A stretch of 64,000 nucleotides of DNA from Saccharomyces mikatae IFO 1815. Lineage: Eukaryota; Ascomycota; Saccharomycetes; Saccharomycetales; Saccharomycetaceae. A program made the position numbers and the translations under genes. Under the pieces are notes generated by a model. It was not told the origin of the DNA. It saw nothing but the letters and a program-made list of their open reading frames with translations, and did no database searches. Location: the NCBI RefSeq assembly GCF_947241705.1, contig NC_079262.1:1-64000 (forward strand). Reading direction: 5' to 3'. This document shows positions 49,624 through 59,945 of this stretch, piece after piece (position 1 is the stretch's first letter; each line of letters opens with the position of its first letter).

Positions 49624-52600
49624 ATGAATATTGATGAGTTAGTAACAAGAGCACAGTCAGCTGATAAACTCACTAGAGAGGCTGCAGAGACACAATTGTT
49701 ACAATGGTGCGACTCGAATGCATCTCAAATGTTTACAGCATTGGCGAACGTAGCTCTGCAGCACCAATCTCCTCTGGAATCCAGACAATTTGCATTATTG
49801 TCGTTAAGGAAACTGATTACCATGTATTGGAGCCCTGGATTTGAATCGTATCGTTCTACATCGGTTGTTGAAGTAAACGTAAAAGATTTCATCCGAGAAG
49901 TACTATTGAAATTATGCTTAAATGACAACGAAAATACTAAAATAATAAACGGTGCATCTTATTGTATCGTCCAGATATCTGCTGTTGATTTTCCAGACCA
50001 ATGGCCCCAACTTTTAACAGTTATTTATGATGCTATCTCACATCAACACTCATTAAACGCGATGTCTCTATTGAATGAAATATACGATGACGTCGTTTCT
50101 GAAGAAATGTTCTTTGAAGGCGGGATTGGTTTGGAGACAGTGCAAATCATTTTCAAAGTACTTGCTACAGATACATCTACTCTCGTAGCTAAATTTGCAG
50201 CTTTGAAATTATTCAAAGCATGCCTTTTGCAAATGAGTTCCCACAATGGATATGATGAGGAATCACGAAAAAGTTTTATCTCGCAATGCTTATCAACTTC
50301 TTTACAACGGCTAGGGCAATTGTTGACTATGGGTTTTCACAGCGAAAATGTTGTTTCCCAGTTGAAACTTAAATCCATTATATACGAGAATCTAGTGTTG
50401 ATTAAAAATGATTTTTCTAAAAATCATTTCTCAATCGACTTACAAAAACAGTTTAAAATAGTGACAGTCCAAGATTTGAACAATATTGCCCATTTAGATA
50501 CAAATGGAAACTCTATTGAATATGAAAGTATTTCAGAAGCGGTTCACGATGGTTCTATTTATATTGTAGAATTTTTGACTAGTGTGTGTACGGTACCATT
50601 TGGTTCTGAAGAAGTAGACATAATTATAAGATCTTTGACCACTCTGTGTCAAGTAAATTCTGAAATAATGGAGCTGTGGATAAGCGATTTCAATACCTTT
50701 GTGTCTAAGGAAACAGGGTTGGCTGCGTCGTATAATGTCAGAGATCAATCCTCTGAGTTTCTTATCTCACTGTCAAACCCGCTGTTATCTTTGATTTTTA
50801 GTGTTATTTCTAAGGATATTGAGCGCAACACTTACGATAATCAAATTTTAGAATCTCTTCTATATTTATTACAAAGCGTTTTGCTCAATGATGATGAAAT
50901 AACTGATCAAAATCTCGATGAATCCTTACAGACATTAATAAAAACTTTCCAGAATGTACTAGTATCACCAGAAGTAAAAGAGTTGACATTGGCGCGCGCA
51001 ATTTTAGTTATTCCCAAAGTGCTAGATAAGTTTATTGATGTCTTGCCTGATATAAAATCCTTGACATCCAAATTCTTGACAAAAAGTCTAGATTTGGCAC
51101 TAAAACATGATAATGAACTTATCAAATCTGCAGCATTAATAGCATTTACCTATTATTGTTACTTTGCAGAACTAGATTCAGTTCTTGGGCCAGATGTTTG
51201 CTCAGAAATCCAAGGAAAAGTTATTCAAATAATCAACGATATTAATAGTGATTCCGAAGAAGACACTAATGGGGCTATAATGGAAGTATTAAGTCAAGTA
51301 ATCAGCTATAACCCCAAAGGATTGGATTCTAAGGAAGAAATTTTACAAGCAGAATTTCACCTAGTGTTTACAATATCATCTAAAGATCCAGCAAATGTTC
51401 AGGTCGTCGTACAAAGTCAAGAATGTCTAGAGAAACTACTGGATGAAATCAATATGGATAATTACAAGAATTATATTGAATTATGTCTTCCATCTTTTAT
51501 TAACGTTCTGGATTCCAACAGTGTAAACAATTATAGATATTCGCCATTGCTATCGTTAGTTTTGGAGTTCATTACAGTTTTCTTGAAGAAGAAGCCTATT
51601 GATGGATTTTTACCGGATGAAATAACTCAATACTTGTTTGAACCACTGGCAAAAGTATTAGTATATTCTAGCGAAGAGGAAACCCTACAACTAGCAACGG
51701 AGTCATTCAGCTACCTAATTTTCAATACGGATACTCAGGTAATGGAGCCGAGACTAATGGATATCATGAAGGTTTTAGAAAGGCTTTTGTCTCTCGAAGT
51801 ATCAGACTCGGCTGCTATGAATGTCGGGCCATTAGTGGTTACTATATTCACAAAGTTTTCAAAAGATATCCAACCATTGGTAGGAAGAATCTTGGAAGCT
51901 GTTATAGTAAGATTGGTTAAGGCACAAAACATTTCTACCCAACAAAACCTCCTCTCTGTGTTATGCTTCTTAACATGCAACGACTCTAGGCAAACAGTCG
52001 AATTTTTGTCCAATTTCCGCATTGATGATAAAAATGCTTTGTCATTGGTCATGCAAAAATGGATGGAGGCCTTTGAAGTCATCAGAGGCGAAAAAAGGAT
52101 CAAAGAGAATATTGTTGCACTAAGTAATCTTTTCTTCTTAGATGACGCAAGATTGCGGAAAGTGATGGTCAATGGCGACCTGATACCATACGAAAGCGAC
52201 GTAATCATCACAAGGTCAATGGCTAAGAGAATGCCTGACAGGTACGTGCAAGTTCCGCTTTACACTAAAATTATTAAATTGTTTGTTTCCGAACTAGGCT
52301 TTCAAAACAAACAACCCGATCCAAAACAATTGATCACTAGTAACATGCAGCACGATGCGGCAAATCTCAACAACGATGAAGACAACGATGATTGGGAAGA
52401 CGTGGATGACGTATTAGATTACGAAAAGTTAAAGGAATATATTAATGATGATGTGGACGGAGAAGATGAAGACGACTCTGAAGATATCACGGGACTCATG
52501 GACGTGAAGGAGTCTGTTGTTCAGATACTGGTAAGATTTTTTAAAGAGGTAGCAACCAAGGACGTGAGTGGCTTCAATCGTATTTACGAAACTCTATCTG

Positions 52601-52638
52601 ATAGCGATCGTAAGGTTCTTTCAGAGGCTCTTTTATAG
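49624..52638 (+). CDS. KAP114: Karyopherin (importin) KAP114
   Basis: 1,004 residues, the S. cerevisiae length. It is an importin-beta family receptor that carries TATA-binding protein, histones H2A/H2B, Nap1 and Sua7 into the nucleus. The N-terminus has the Ran-binding importin-beta N-terminal repeat (AETQLLQWC..., then SRQFALLSLRKLI), followed by HEAT repeats along the whole chain. The acidic insert DNDDWEDVDDVLDYEKL and DGEDEDDSED near residues 920-955 lies in the last HEAT repeats and is a known histone/TBP-contact region. Frame intact. Confidence 0.96.
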   Translation: MNIDELVTRAQSADKLTREAAETQLLQWCDSNASQMFTALANVALQHQSPLESRQFALLSLRKLITMYWSPGFESYRSTSVVEVNVKDFIREVLLKLCLNDNENTKIINGASYCIVQISAVDFPDQWPQLLTVIYDAISHQHSLNAMSLLNEIYDDVVSEEMFFEGGIGLETVQIIFKVLATDTSTLVAKFAALKLFKACLLQMSSHNGYDEESRKSFISQCLSTSLQRLGQLLTMGFHSENVVSQLKLKSIIYENLVLIKNDFSKNHFSIDLQKQFKIVTVQDLNNIAHLDTNGNSIEYESISEAVHDGSIYIVEFLTSVCTVPFGSEEVDIIIRSLTTLCQVNSEIMELWISDFNTFVSKETGLAASYNVRDQSSEFLISLSNPLLSLIFSVISKDIERNTYDNQILESLLYLLQSVLLNDDEITDQNLDESLQTLIKTFQNVLVSPEVKELTLARAILVIPKVLDKFIDVLPDIKSLTSKFLTKSLDLALKHDNELIKSAALIAFTYYCYFAELDSVLGPDVCSEIQGKVIQIINDINSDSEEDTNGAIMEVLSQVISYNPKGLDSKEEILQAEFHLVFTISSKDPANVQVVVQSQECLEKLLDEINMDNYKNYIELCLPSFINVLDSNSVNNYRYSPLLSLVLEFITVFLKKKPIDGFLPDEITQYLFEPLAKVLVYSSEEETLQLATESFSYLIFNTDTQVMEPRLMDIMKVLERLLSLEVSDSAAMNVGPLVVTIFTKFSKDIQPLVGRILEAVIVRLVKAQNISTQQNLLSVLCFLTCNDSRQTVEFLSNFRIDDKNALSLVMQKWMEAFEVIRGEKRIKENIVALSNLFFLDDARLRKVMVNGDLIPYESDVIITRSMAKRMPDRYVQVPLYTKIIKLFVSELGFQNKQPDPKQLITSNMQHDAANLNNDEDNDDWEDVDDVLDYEKLKEYINDDVDGEDEDDSEDITGLMDVKESVVQILVRFFKEVATKDVSGFNRIYETLSDSDRKVLSEALL

Positions 52639-52791
52639 CTTATATACATAGATCCTAGATGAACAAATATAGAGTATTTACAGTTGAAAAAACGCGGCAA
52701 AATAAGCGCCGTCTATATAAAAAGGAAAGAGAGTATCATATAGATTGATTTCAGTAGGTGGCAAAAATAATCCAAGATCAAAAGTCAGAAA
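52639..52791 (+). promoter_or_regulatory. DOC1 promoter with proteasome-type control element (Rpn4)
   Basis: GGTGGCAAA at 52757-52765 is a perfect PACE, the Rpn4 site, ending 26 bp before the DOC1 ATG. A weaker CGCGGCAAA lies at 52693-52701. TATATAAAAA near 52714 is a plausible TATA box. The perfect copy is so close to the ATG that it may be in the 5' leader. Confidence 0.6.
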
Positions 52792-53544
52792 ATGGACCCT
52801 ACGGGAATGAATAACATGTTGAGTTATTTGGCACCTTCAGAGCTTATCAATCCTGTAAAGAGCTCCCATAATAAGCCTTCGGTGTTGGTGCTGGATGACA
52901 GAGTTGTAGATGCGGTAACCAAGGATCTTTATGTAAATGGGTTTCAAGAAGAGGTACAGTATCAGAACCTTACACCAGAAAACTTGCAACATATGTTCCA
53001 CCAAGGTATTGAGCTATTGGACTCGGCAAGAATGATAAACGTGACACATTTGGCGCTTTGGAAGCCTTCGTCTTTTAAGGTGGGAAATCCTGTGGAGTTT
53101 GCTCTAGATGACAACTACGATACCTTTTGGCAGAGTGATGGGGGTCAGCCGCATCAATTGGATATCATGTTCAGCAAGAGAATGGACATTTGTGTTATGG
53201 CTCTCTTTTTCTCGATGATTGCGGACGAGTCATATGCTCCAAGCTTAGTGAAGGTTTATGCAGGACATAGCCCTTCTGATGTAAGATTCTATAAGATGCT
53301 TGAAGTGAGAAATGTGAACGGTTGGGTGGCACTGAAGTTTCTTGATAACAGGGAGGACGACAAACTACTGAAGTGCCAGTTTATTAGGCTTTTATTTCCT
53401 GTTAATCACGAAAACGGGAAAGATACCCATCTAAGAGGAATAAGACTATACGTTCCATCCAATGAGCCACATCAAGAAACCCATGAGTGGGCACAAACCC
53501 TTCCAGAAACCAGCAATATCTTTCAGGATGCTATATTACGTTAA
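52792..53544 (+). CDS. DOC1: APC/C processivity subunit DOC1/APC10
   Basis: 250 residues, fitting the S. cerevisiae length as I recall it. With Cdc20 or Cdh1 it forms the D-box co-receptor of the anaphase-promoting complex and raises processivity of substrate ubiquitylation. The DOC (jelly-roll) domain covers about residues 60-235: WKPSSFKVGNPVEFALDDN, DTFWQSDGGQPHQLDI, then IRLLFPVNHENGKDTHLRGIRLY. The extreme C-terminus is AILR, matching the yeast form of the IR-type tail that docks on Cdc27. A stop in frame upstream supports this ATG. It lies between two karyopherin genes. Confidence 0.95.
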   Translation: MDPTGMNNMLSYLAPSELINPVKSSHNKPSVLVLDDRVVDAVTKDLYVNGFQEEVQYQNLTPENLQHMFHQGIELLDSARMINVTHLALWKPSSFKVGNPVEFALDDNYDTFWQSDGGQPHQLDIMFSKRMDICVMALFFSMIADESYAPSLVKVYAGHSPSDVRFYKMLEVRNVNGWVALKFLDNREDDKLLKCQFIRLLFPVNHENGKDTHLRGIRLYVPSNEPHQETHEWAQTLPETSNIFQDAILR

Positions 53545-53730
53545 TAGAATATTGAAACAAGTTCTCTTCATTGCTATTACCCTGCCTTTTGCATATTTTT
53601 TTTCACTTGGTTAATTGCAGGGATTATATGAAATAAAAAAATGTCGAAAATAGTATAAACACAAGATCAGAAGTGGCAAAGAGGGCCAGTTTAATTGTTG
53701 CTACTCAATTGCAGAAGAAGAAAAAGTAGG
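53545..53730 (+). promoter_or_regulatory. DOC1-CSE1 spacer, CSE1 promoter
   Basis: AGTGGCAAA at 53672-53680 matches the PACE GGTGGCAAA at 8 of 9, 51 bp before the CSE1 ATG. A TATAA-like word (TAGTATAAAC) precedes it. No gene. Confidence 0.45.
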
Positions 53731-56613
53731 ATGTCCGACTTGGAAACAGTTGCTAAATTTCTCGCTGAATCAGTTGTTGCTTCTACGGCTAAAGCTTCTG
53801 AAAGAAATTTAAAGCAGTTGGAGACGCAAGATGGATTCGGTTTGACTTTATTGCATGTTATTGCTTCTACAAATCTGCCGTTATCTACTAGATTGGCAGG
53901 TGCTTTGTTCTTCAAAAACTTTATTAAGCGGAAATGGGTAGATGAAAATGGCAATCATTTACTACCGGCTAACAATGTAGAACTGATCAAAAAAGAAATA
54001 GTTCCCTTAATGATAAGTTTGCCAAACAATTTGCAGGTCCAAATCGGAGAAGCAATCTCTGGTATTGCAGAATCTGATTTTCCTGACAGGTGGCCCACGC
54101 TTTTGAATGATTTAGCTTCCAGATTAAGTAACGATGATATGGTAACAAATAAAGGTGTTCTTACAGTGGCACATTCTATTTTTAGGAGATGGAGACCTTT
54201 ATTTAGATCTGATGAACTTTTCTTGGAGATTAAATTAGTTCTTGATGTGTTTACCTCTCCTTTTTTGAATCTATTGAAAACGGTTGATGAACAAATAACA
54301 GTAAATGAAAATAATAAAGCGATGCTAGATATTTTGTTTGATGTGTTGTTAGTATTAATTAAATTATACTACGATTTTAATTGCCAAGATATACCTGAAT
54401 TTTTTGAGGATAACATTCAAGTCGGTATGGGTATATTTCATAAGTATTTATCATATTCAAATCCTTTATTGGAGGACCTCGATGAAACTGAACATGCGTC
54501 TGTTCTTATAAAAGTAAAGTCCTCGATCCAAGAACTCGTTCAATTATACACAACAAGGTATGAAGATGTCTTTGGACCCATGATCAATGAGTTTATTCAA
54601 ATTACTTGGAATCTTTTGACTTCACTTTCAAATCAGCCAAAATATGATATTTTAGTATCCAAATCTTTGTCATTTTTGACCGCGGTAACACGTATCCCGA
54701 AGTATTTTGAGATTTTCAACAATGAAGCAGCCATGAATAATATCACAGAACAAATAATTTTGCCGAATGTTACGTTACGTGAGGAGGATGTTGAGCTTTT
54801 TGAAGATGATCCAATTGAATATATCCGTAGAGATTTAGAAGGTTCAGATACGGACACTAGAAGAAGGGCGTGTACTGATTTTTTGAAGGAGTTGAAGGAA
54901 AAAAATGAAGCGTTAGTGACAAACATATTTTTGGCCCATATGAAGGAGTTTGTTAACCAATATATGAGTGACCCATCCAAGAATTGGAAATTTAAGGATC
55001 TATATATTTATCTATTCACTGCACTAGCAATTAATGGAAATATTACCAATGCTGGTGTTTCATCCACTAATATTTTATTGGATGTTGTAGATTTTTTCAC
55101 AAAGGAAATTGCTCCAGACCTTACTTCAAGCAATATTCCCCACATCATTTTGAGAGTGGATGCTATCAAATATATCTACACTTTTAGAAATCAATTGACC
55201 AAAGCCCAATTGATTGAACTAATGCCTATTTTGGCCACATTTTTACAAACAGATGAATATGTTGTTTATACCTATGCTGCTATTACTATCGAGAAGATTT
55301 TAACTATTAGAGAGTCGAATACATCACCTGCTTTCATCTTTCATAAGGAAGATATTTCAAATAGTACTGAAGTTCTTTTGAAAAATCTCATTGCATTAAT
55401 CCTAAAGCATGGGAACTCACCTGAAAAACTAGCTGAAAACGAATTTTTAATGAGATCCATTTTTAGGGTCTTGCAGACGTCTGAAGATTCCGTTCAACTC
55501 TTATTCCCTGAATTATTGGCCCAATTTATTGAAATTGTAACGATAATGGCGAAGAATCCATCAAATCCAAGATTCACCCATTACACTTTTGAGTCCATTG
55601 GTGCCATTTTGAATTACACGCAAAGACAAAACTTATCATTATTTGCAGAATCTATGATGCCAACATTTTTAACTATTCTTTCTGAAGATATTCAAGAGTT
55701 CATTCCATATATCTTCCAAATTATAGCATTTGTTGTTGAGCAGTCCGTAACGATTCCGGAAAGCATCAAGCAGTTGGCACAACCTTTATTAGCACCAAAT
55801 GTGTGGGAGTTGAAAGGTAATATCCCTGCTGTGACAAGGTTATTAAAAAGTTTTATAAAGGCAGAATCCTCAATTTTCCCTGATCTAGTCCCTGTTTTAG
55901 GTATCTTCCAAAGATTGATCGCTTCGAAGGCTTATGAAGTTCACGGATTTGATTTATTAGAGTATATCATGCTTTTAATCGATATTAACCGTTTAAGACC
56001 ATATATAAAACAAATTGCGGTTTTATTACTACAGAGATTACAAAATTCTAAAACAGAAAGATATGTCAAAAAATTAGTCGTTTTTTTTGGGTTAATCTCG
56101 AATAAGTTAGGCTCTAATTTTTTGATTCAATTTATTGACGAAGTTCAAGATGGATTGTTCCAACAAATTTGGAGTAATTTCATTATTACCACATTACCTA
56201 CTATTGGTAATCTATTAGATCGTAAAATTGCATTGGTCGGTGTCTTAAATATGGTTATAAATGGACAAATCTTCCAAAACAAATATCCCACTTTGATTTC
56301 AAGTACTATGAATTCCATAATAGAGACTGTATCATCACAGAGTATTGCAAACTTGAAGAACGATTTTGTGGATTTAGACAACCTGGAGGAAATTTCCACA
56401 TTCGGTTCCCATTTCAGTAAGCTAGTTAGTATTAGCGAAAAACCATTTGATCCCTTGCCAGAAATCGATGTTACCAATGGCGTTAAATTATATGTTGTTG
56501 AAGCACTAAACAAATACAATAATATGTCTGGGAATACATTTTTAAATACCCTTTTACCTCAATTGACTCAGGAAAACCAGATAAAATTGAACCAACTATT
56601 AATTGGTAACTAA
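53731..56613 (+). CDS. CSE1: Importin-alpha export receptor CSE1
   Basis: 960 residues from the ATG at 53731 (MSDLETVAKFLAESV), identical in length to S. cerevisiae CSE1; 12 further open codons upstream start at TTG. Cse1 (CAS in animals) returns importin-alpha (Srp1) to the cytoplasm with Ran-GTP. The importin-beta N-terminal domain is seen in ARL-type residues near 20-100 (LAGALFFKNFIKRKW), then HEAT repeats throughout; SEDIQEFIPYIFQIIAFVVE and the C-terminal NVWELKGNIPAVTRLLKSFI are typical of the family. The gene is essential and was named for chromosome segregation defects. Confidence 0.97.
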   Translation: MSDLETVAKFLAESVVASTAKASERNLKQLETQDGFGLTLLHVIASTNLPLSTRLAGALFFKNFIKRKWVDENGNHLLPANNVELIKKEIVPLMISLPNNLQVQIGEAISGIAESDFPDRWPTLLNDLASRLSNDDMVTNKGVLTVAHSIFRRWRPLFRSDELFLEIKLVLDVFTSPFLNLLKTVDEQITVNENNKAMLDILFDVLLVLIKLYYDFNCQDIPEFFEDNIQVGMGIFHKYLSYSNPLLEDLDETEHASVLIKVKSSIQELVQLYTTRYEDVFGPMINEFIQITWNLLTSLSNQPKYDILVSKSLSFLTAVTRIPKYFEIFNNEAAMNNITEQIILPNVTLREEDVELFEDDPIEYIRRDLEGSDTDTRRRACTDFLKELKEKNEALVTNIFLAHMKEFVNQYMSDPSKNWKFKDLYIYLFTALAINGNITNAGVSSTNILLDVVDFFTKEIAPDLTSSNIPHIILRVDAIKYIYTFRNQLTKAQLIELMPILATFLQTDEYVVYTYAAITIEKILTIRESNTSPAFIFHKEDISNSTEVLLKNLIALILKHGNSPEKLAENEFLMRSIFRVLQTSEDSVQLLFPELLAQFIEIVTIMAKNPSNPRFTHYTFESIGAILNYTQRQNLSLFAESMMPTFLTILSEDIQEFIPYIFQIIAFVVEQSVTIPESIKQLAQPLLAPNVWELKGNIPAVTRLLKSFIKAESSIFPDLVPVLGIFQRLIASKAYEVHGFDLLEYIMLLIDINRLRPYIKQIAVLLLQRLQNSKTERYVKKLVVFFGLISNKLGSNFLIQFIDEVQDGLFQQIWSNFIITTLPTIGNLLDRKIALVGVLNMVINGQIFQNKYPTLISSTMNSIIETVSSQSIANLKNDFVDLDNLEEISTFGSHFSKLVSISEKPFDPLPEIDVTNGVKLYVVEALNKYNNMSGNTFLNTLLPQLTQENQIKLNQLLIGN

Positions 56614-56894
56614 CGTGGGGTGTGAAAAAACTAGATATATATCAAAATGGAGCTCCTTTTGAATAACTGTTTATATGTAGATAGAGTAAACAAAAATGAA
56701 AGAAGAAAAAGCACCTAAACATTGTTCCTTTTTCACAGAGTGCATGTGTGTGCTAATGAAATAAAAAAAAGGATTGGTAAAAGTACATATACATATTGAT
56801 TCAAATTTAAAAAGGCCAAACGGATATCTCAGGATATAAGAGGGCTTTTTTAGGTTGCTTTTAGGAATGATATTAACATTAGAATATTACAAAG
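56614..56894. terminator. Convergent CSE1-HAP2 3' region
   Basis: 281 bp between converging genes, with A-rich and TATATA words fitting 3'-end signals (for example ATATATATC near 56634). No gene or tRNA. Confidence 0.4.
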
Positions 56895-57677
56895 TTATGT
56901 TTTTTTGTCTGCTGCTGCTGCTGCTGCTGCTGCAGTGGAAGTGGTATGTGGCTGTTCTTGTATTATTTTAGTAGTGATTTTGTTGTGCTCGTGGCTATCT
57001 TCAGGATTATCACTGGCCCCGCTTTTATTCAATTTCATGGCTTTGATCTCAGCGGCTGTCAAGAACCTTCCACCTTCACCACGAGGTCTTCGCATTGCAT
57101 GTTTATGTCGAGACTCGTGTAAGTACGGTTTTCGTTCTCTTGATATTCGTAGCTTTTCCTCTAGCTTAGCTCTAGCATATCGCCGTTTCAAAATTCGATA
57201 GTACTGTTTGGCATTAACGTAAAAAGGTTGCTCTCCCATAGTATTTTCTAGGGCATCGTTATTCAAGCTTGATTGATTTTGTGTGTATTGGGCTTGCACG
57301 ACCAATTGCTGCTGCTGCTGTTGTTGCTGATGCGGAGCAGACGATAAAGTTGTTACCGCAGAAAAATTTGTGAAGTCAGCAGAGGGCTCCGATGTACTAC
57401 CACTGGATGGTGTATACTGTGGTTGTTGCTGTGATTCTATGGATTCCATAACCCTGTTTTGAGGTGCTCGCAACCTGTTAAACAAAAACATATCGTCTTC
57501 ACTTGCAACCTGTTGGTCTACACCTCTTTGGGAAGACATTTTATCCTTATCGATATCCAAATCCATCTCCATAGGTTTACTCTGGAGAGAGGGACTTTGA
57601 GAACCTGCTGTCGCTGCTTCAGATTGCAGATCTGTTTCTAAAGGATGACATTTCGCATCTGTTTCGTCTGCAGACAT
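56895..57677 (-). CDS. HAP2: CCAAT-binding factor subunit HAP2 (NF-YA)
   Basis: 260 residues; S. cerevisiae HAP2 has 265. It is the sequence-specific subunit of the Hap2/3/4/5 complex that activates respiratory genes. The NF-YA core is [20 protein letters not shown] (subunit interaction, about 154-175) followed by [19 protein letters not shown] (CCAAT recognition, about 188-208). Flanks are low complexity: a Gln tract of eight after SSAPH near residue 120 and an Ala tract of nine close to the C-terminus, both from trinucleotide runs (57307-57330 and 56911-56933). These tracts explain the length difference from S. cerevisiae. Confidence 0.96.
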   Translation of the reverse strand: MSADETDAKCHPLETDLQSEAATAGSQSPSLQSKPMEMDLDIDKDKMSSQRGVDQQVASEDDMFLFNRLRAPQNRVMESIESQQQPQYTPSSGSTSEPSADFTNFSAVTTLSSAPHQQQQQQQQLVVQAQYTQNQSSLNNDALENTMGEQPFYVNAKQYYRILKRRYARAKLEEKLRISRERKPYLHESRHKHAMRRPRGEGGRFLTAAEIKAMKLNKSGASDNPEDSHEHNKITTKIIQEQPHTTSTAAAAAAAADKKT

Positions 57678-57935
57678 GGCGTTCTTCTTCTCCTTTCAAA
57701 AAGAAATTTATTTTACAAACACAGACACGAACTGCAAATCAAATACAAACCACTATAAGTTGCACTCTTCGGACCATATTCATCATTATTACTTAATTTA
57801 TTCATCGTGGTCCCCTTGTAAGGGTGGATTAAAAAGAGCGATATAAGTATCTTCCGGGTAAAACCTCTAAGTGAAGACCTCCATATTACATACAGTGAAT
57901 TATTTACATATACTAGTTAGTGATGGAATGTTTAT
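57678..57935 (-). promoter_or_regulatory. HAP2 promoter with Reb1 site
   Basis: CGGGTAA at 57855-57861 (reverse TTACCCG) lies about 180 bp before the HAP2 ATG and 75 bp after the upstream MTO1 stop. Both genes are on the minus strand, so the site could also act as a roadblock for MTO1 read-through. Confidence 0.5.
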
Positions 57936-59945
57936 TTACATGGCTGGTGGGGTTGGCTTGCGTGCCACACGATAGAGTTCGAATAGTGCTGCTGCAGTGA
58001 TACCTTGAATCCGCCTTGCTTGGCCTATAGTCAATGGCTGCACGCGGTTCAAGAGTAATTTGCATTCGGTGGATAGCGTGGGCAATTGGGAATAATCGTA
58101 GTCTTGTGGTAATAGCATATTCTCGTCTGCCTGAAATGCCTTTACAAAGTGGTTCTGTTTCACAATGTAAGGTTCGTATTTACCCTGGATGTTAATCTTG
58201 GTAATAACGTGAGTCGGGATCTCCAGAACGTCGATGGGTAAATTAGGAATGCACTCGTACAACTTGTGTAGATCCATGCCTTTGAATCTGAATATTTCCC
58301 ACGCAGATCTGTTTTCAGCCTGTGGGGCAATATTAACTTGTAGTAGACTAGACCATTTTTGAGAACTTAGTTTGAAGTTTTGCAACACACGTATGGTTTC
58401 ATCATATAGTTTCTTGTCTCTATAGTATTGGCTTAAACGGGTAGGAGAAATTATTCCAAATTGTTCACCAATGGGCGTGAGCCGGAAGTCTGCATTGTCA
58501 GATCTTGCGCTAATTCTGAATTCTGATCTCGAAGTAAACATCCTATATGGCTCAATGACGCCGTTATTGATCAAATCGTCGATGAGCACACCAATGTATG
58601 CTTGGGATCTTTGTAAGAGCAATTGCTTCCGTTGTGGCTGCGACAACAACCCTGCGTTAATACCAGCGATGATTCCCTGTGCAGCAGCTTCCTCGTAGCC
58701 CGTGGTACCATTGATTTGTCCAGCCATGAATAATCCGTCCACTAGTTTTGTTTCCAAGCTGGATTTCAACTGCCTTGGGTCCACGTAGTCGTATTCCACA
58801 CCATATGCAGGCTGCAATATCTTGACATTTGCCATGCCCGGAATAAGTCTCATCATCTGTAGTTGGACATCTTCAGGCATGGAATTAGATATTCCGTTCG
58901 GGTAGATGACGTTGGAGTTGAAGCCTTCTGGTTCCAGCCATATTTTATGAGAGGACCTGTCAGGAAACCTTAAAATTTTGGCCTCGATGGAGGGACAATA
59001 GCGCGGGCCCTTGATGGTCGTATCCTGAATATGAACAGACTTGTGCAAGTTTTTGCGCAAGAAGTCGTGCATTTGTAGTGTAGTGTGTGTACCAAAGCAA
59101 TCCAGTTGTTTGAGGGGTTCGACCGATACAGTTTCATTCAAAAAGCTCATAGGAATGGGCAGGTCATCGCCCTTTTGGACCTCTAAGGTGCTGAAGTCAA
59201 TGGATTCCTTCGCCAACCTAGCTGGGGTGCCTGTTTTCAATCGCCCTAACTGAAAGCCGGCCTCTTTTTGTAGAGTCTTGCTAATCCCATATGTAGGCTG
59301 TTCGCCGATCCTACCAGCTGGAATACGCTTGTTACCAATGTGGATTTCGGCACTCAGGAATGTACCAGTAGTGATTACGACCTGATCAGCCCCTACCTGG
59401 GTGCCATCATCTAGAATCACTCCTTTGACGACCTTGTTGCCTCTTCCGGGGTCATACAGGATCAAGTCAGCGACTTTGTTCTGTAGCAGAGACAAGTTTG
59501 GGTATGCTTCCCTGTTGAAAAGTTCCTTTTGCATGTAAGTCTTATACAACTCCCTGTCTATCTGCGCTCTGGGGCCCCAAACAGCAGGACCTTTACTTCT
59601 ATTGAGCATCTTAAACTGGATTCCAGCAAGATCAGTGACTTTGCCCATCAGTCCATCAAGAGCATCTATTTCCTTGACTAAGATACCTTTACCTACTCCA
59701 CCGATGGAAGGGTTGCAGGAGCACTTACCAATATCTGTTAATGTTGGTGTAATGAGTGTAGTGTGCGTACCAGTCCTGGATGAAGCTGCTGCAGCTTCGC
59801 AGCCTGCATGGCCAGCGCCGATGACCACGACCTGTGTTTTGATTGTAGGTTGAAAGCTTGTTAAAGAAAATATCGTCAACTTTCTCCTGAGAACCTGTGA
59901 GATAGGTGAGGCACGTCGAGGTGCCACTGTTTTTACACGTAGCAT
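57936..59945 (-). CDS. MTO1: Mitochondrial tRNA uridine-modifying enzyme MTO1 (MnmG)
   Basis: 669 residues; S. cerevisiae MTO1 has 679. With Mss1 it makes the 5-carboxymethylaminomethyl group on wobble uridine 34 of mitochondrial tRNAs for Lys, Glu and Gln. The first about 35 residues are basic and Ser/Thr-rich ([21 protein letters not shown]), a mitochondrial presequence. The FAD-binding motif is [14 protein letters not shown] (about 40-53); [21 protein letters not shown] and the family signature [15 protein letters not shown] follow. The catalytic cysteine region and [16 protein letters not shown] match MnmG/GidA. The C-terminal helical part binds tRNA. Confidence 0.96.
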   Translation of the reverse strand: MLRVKTVAPRRASPISQVLRRKLTIFSLTSFQPTIKTQVVVIGAGHAGCEAAAASSRTGTHTTLITPTLTDIGKCSCNPSIGGVGKGILVKEIDALDGLMGKVTDLAGIQFKMLNRSKGPAVWGPRAQIDRELYKTYMQKELFNREAYPNLSLLQNKVADLILYDPGRGNKVVKGVILDDGTQVGADQVVITTGTFLSAEIHIGNKRIPAGRIGEQPTYGISKTLQKEAGFQLGRLKTGTPARLAKESIDFSTLEVQKGDDLPIPMSFLNETVSVEPLKQLDCFGTHTTLQMHDFLRKNLHKSVHIQDTTIKGPRYCPSIEAKILRFPDRSSHKIWLEPEGFNSNVIYPNGISNSMPEDVQLQMMRLIPGMANVKILQPAYGVEYDYVDPRQLKSSLETKLVDGLFMAGQINGTTGYEEAAAQGIIAGINAGLLSQPQRKQLLLQRSQAYIGVLIDDLINNGVIEPYRMFTSRSEFRISARSDNADFRLTPIGEQFGIISPTRLSQYYRDKKLYDETIRVLQNFKLSSQKWSSLLQVNIAPQAENRSAWEIFRFKGMDLHKLYECIPNLPIDVLEIPTHVITKINIQGKYEPYIVKQNHFVKAFQADENMLLPQDYDYSQLPTLSTECKLLLNRVQPLTIGQARRIQGITAAALFELYRVARKPTPPAM

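Noticed and set aside
53695-53730. 12-codon extension of CSE1
   Set aside because: Opens with TTG; the ATG at 53731 gives exactly the family length.
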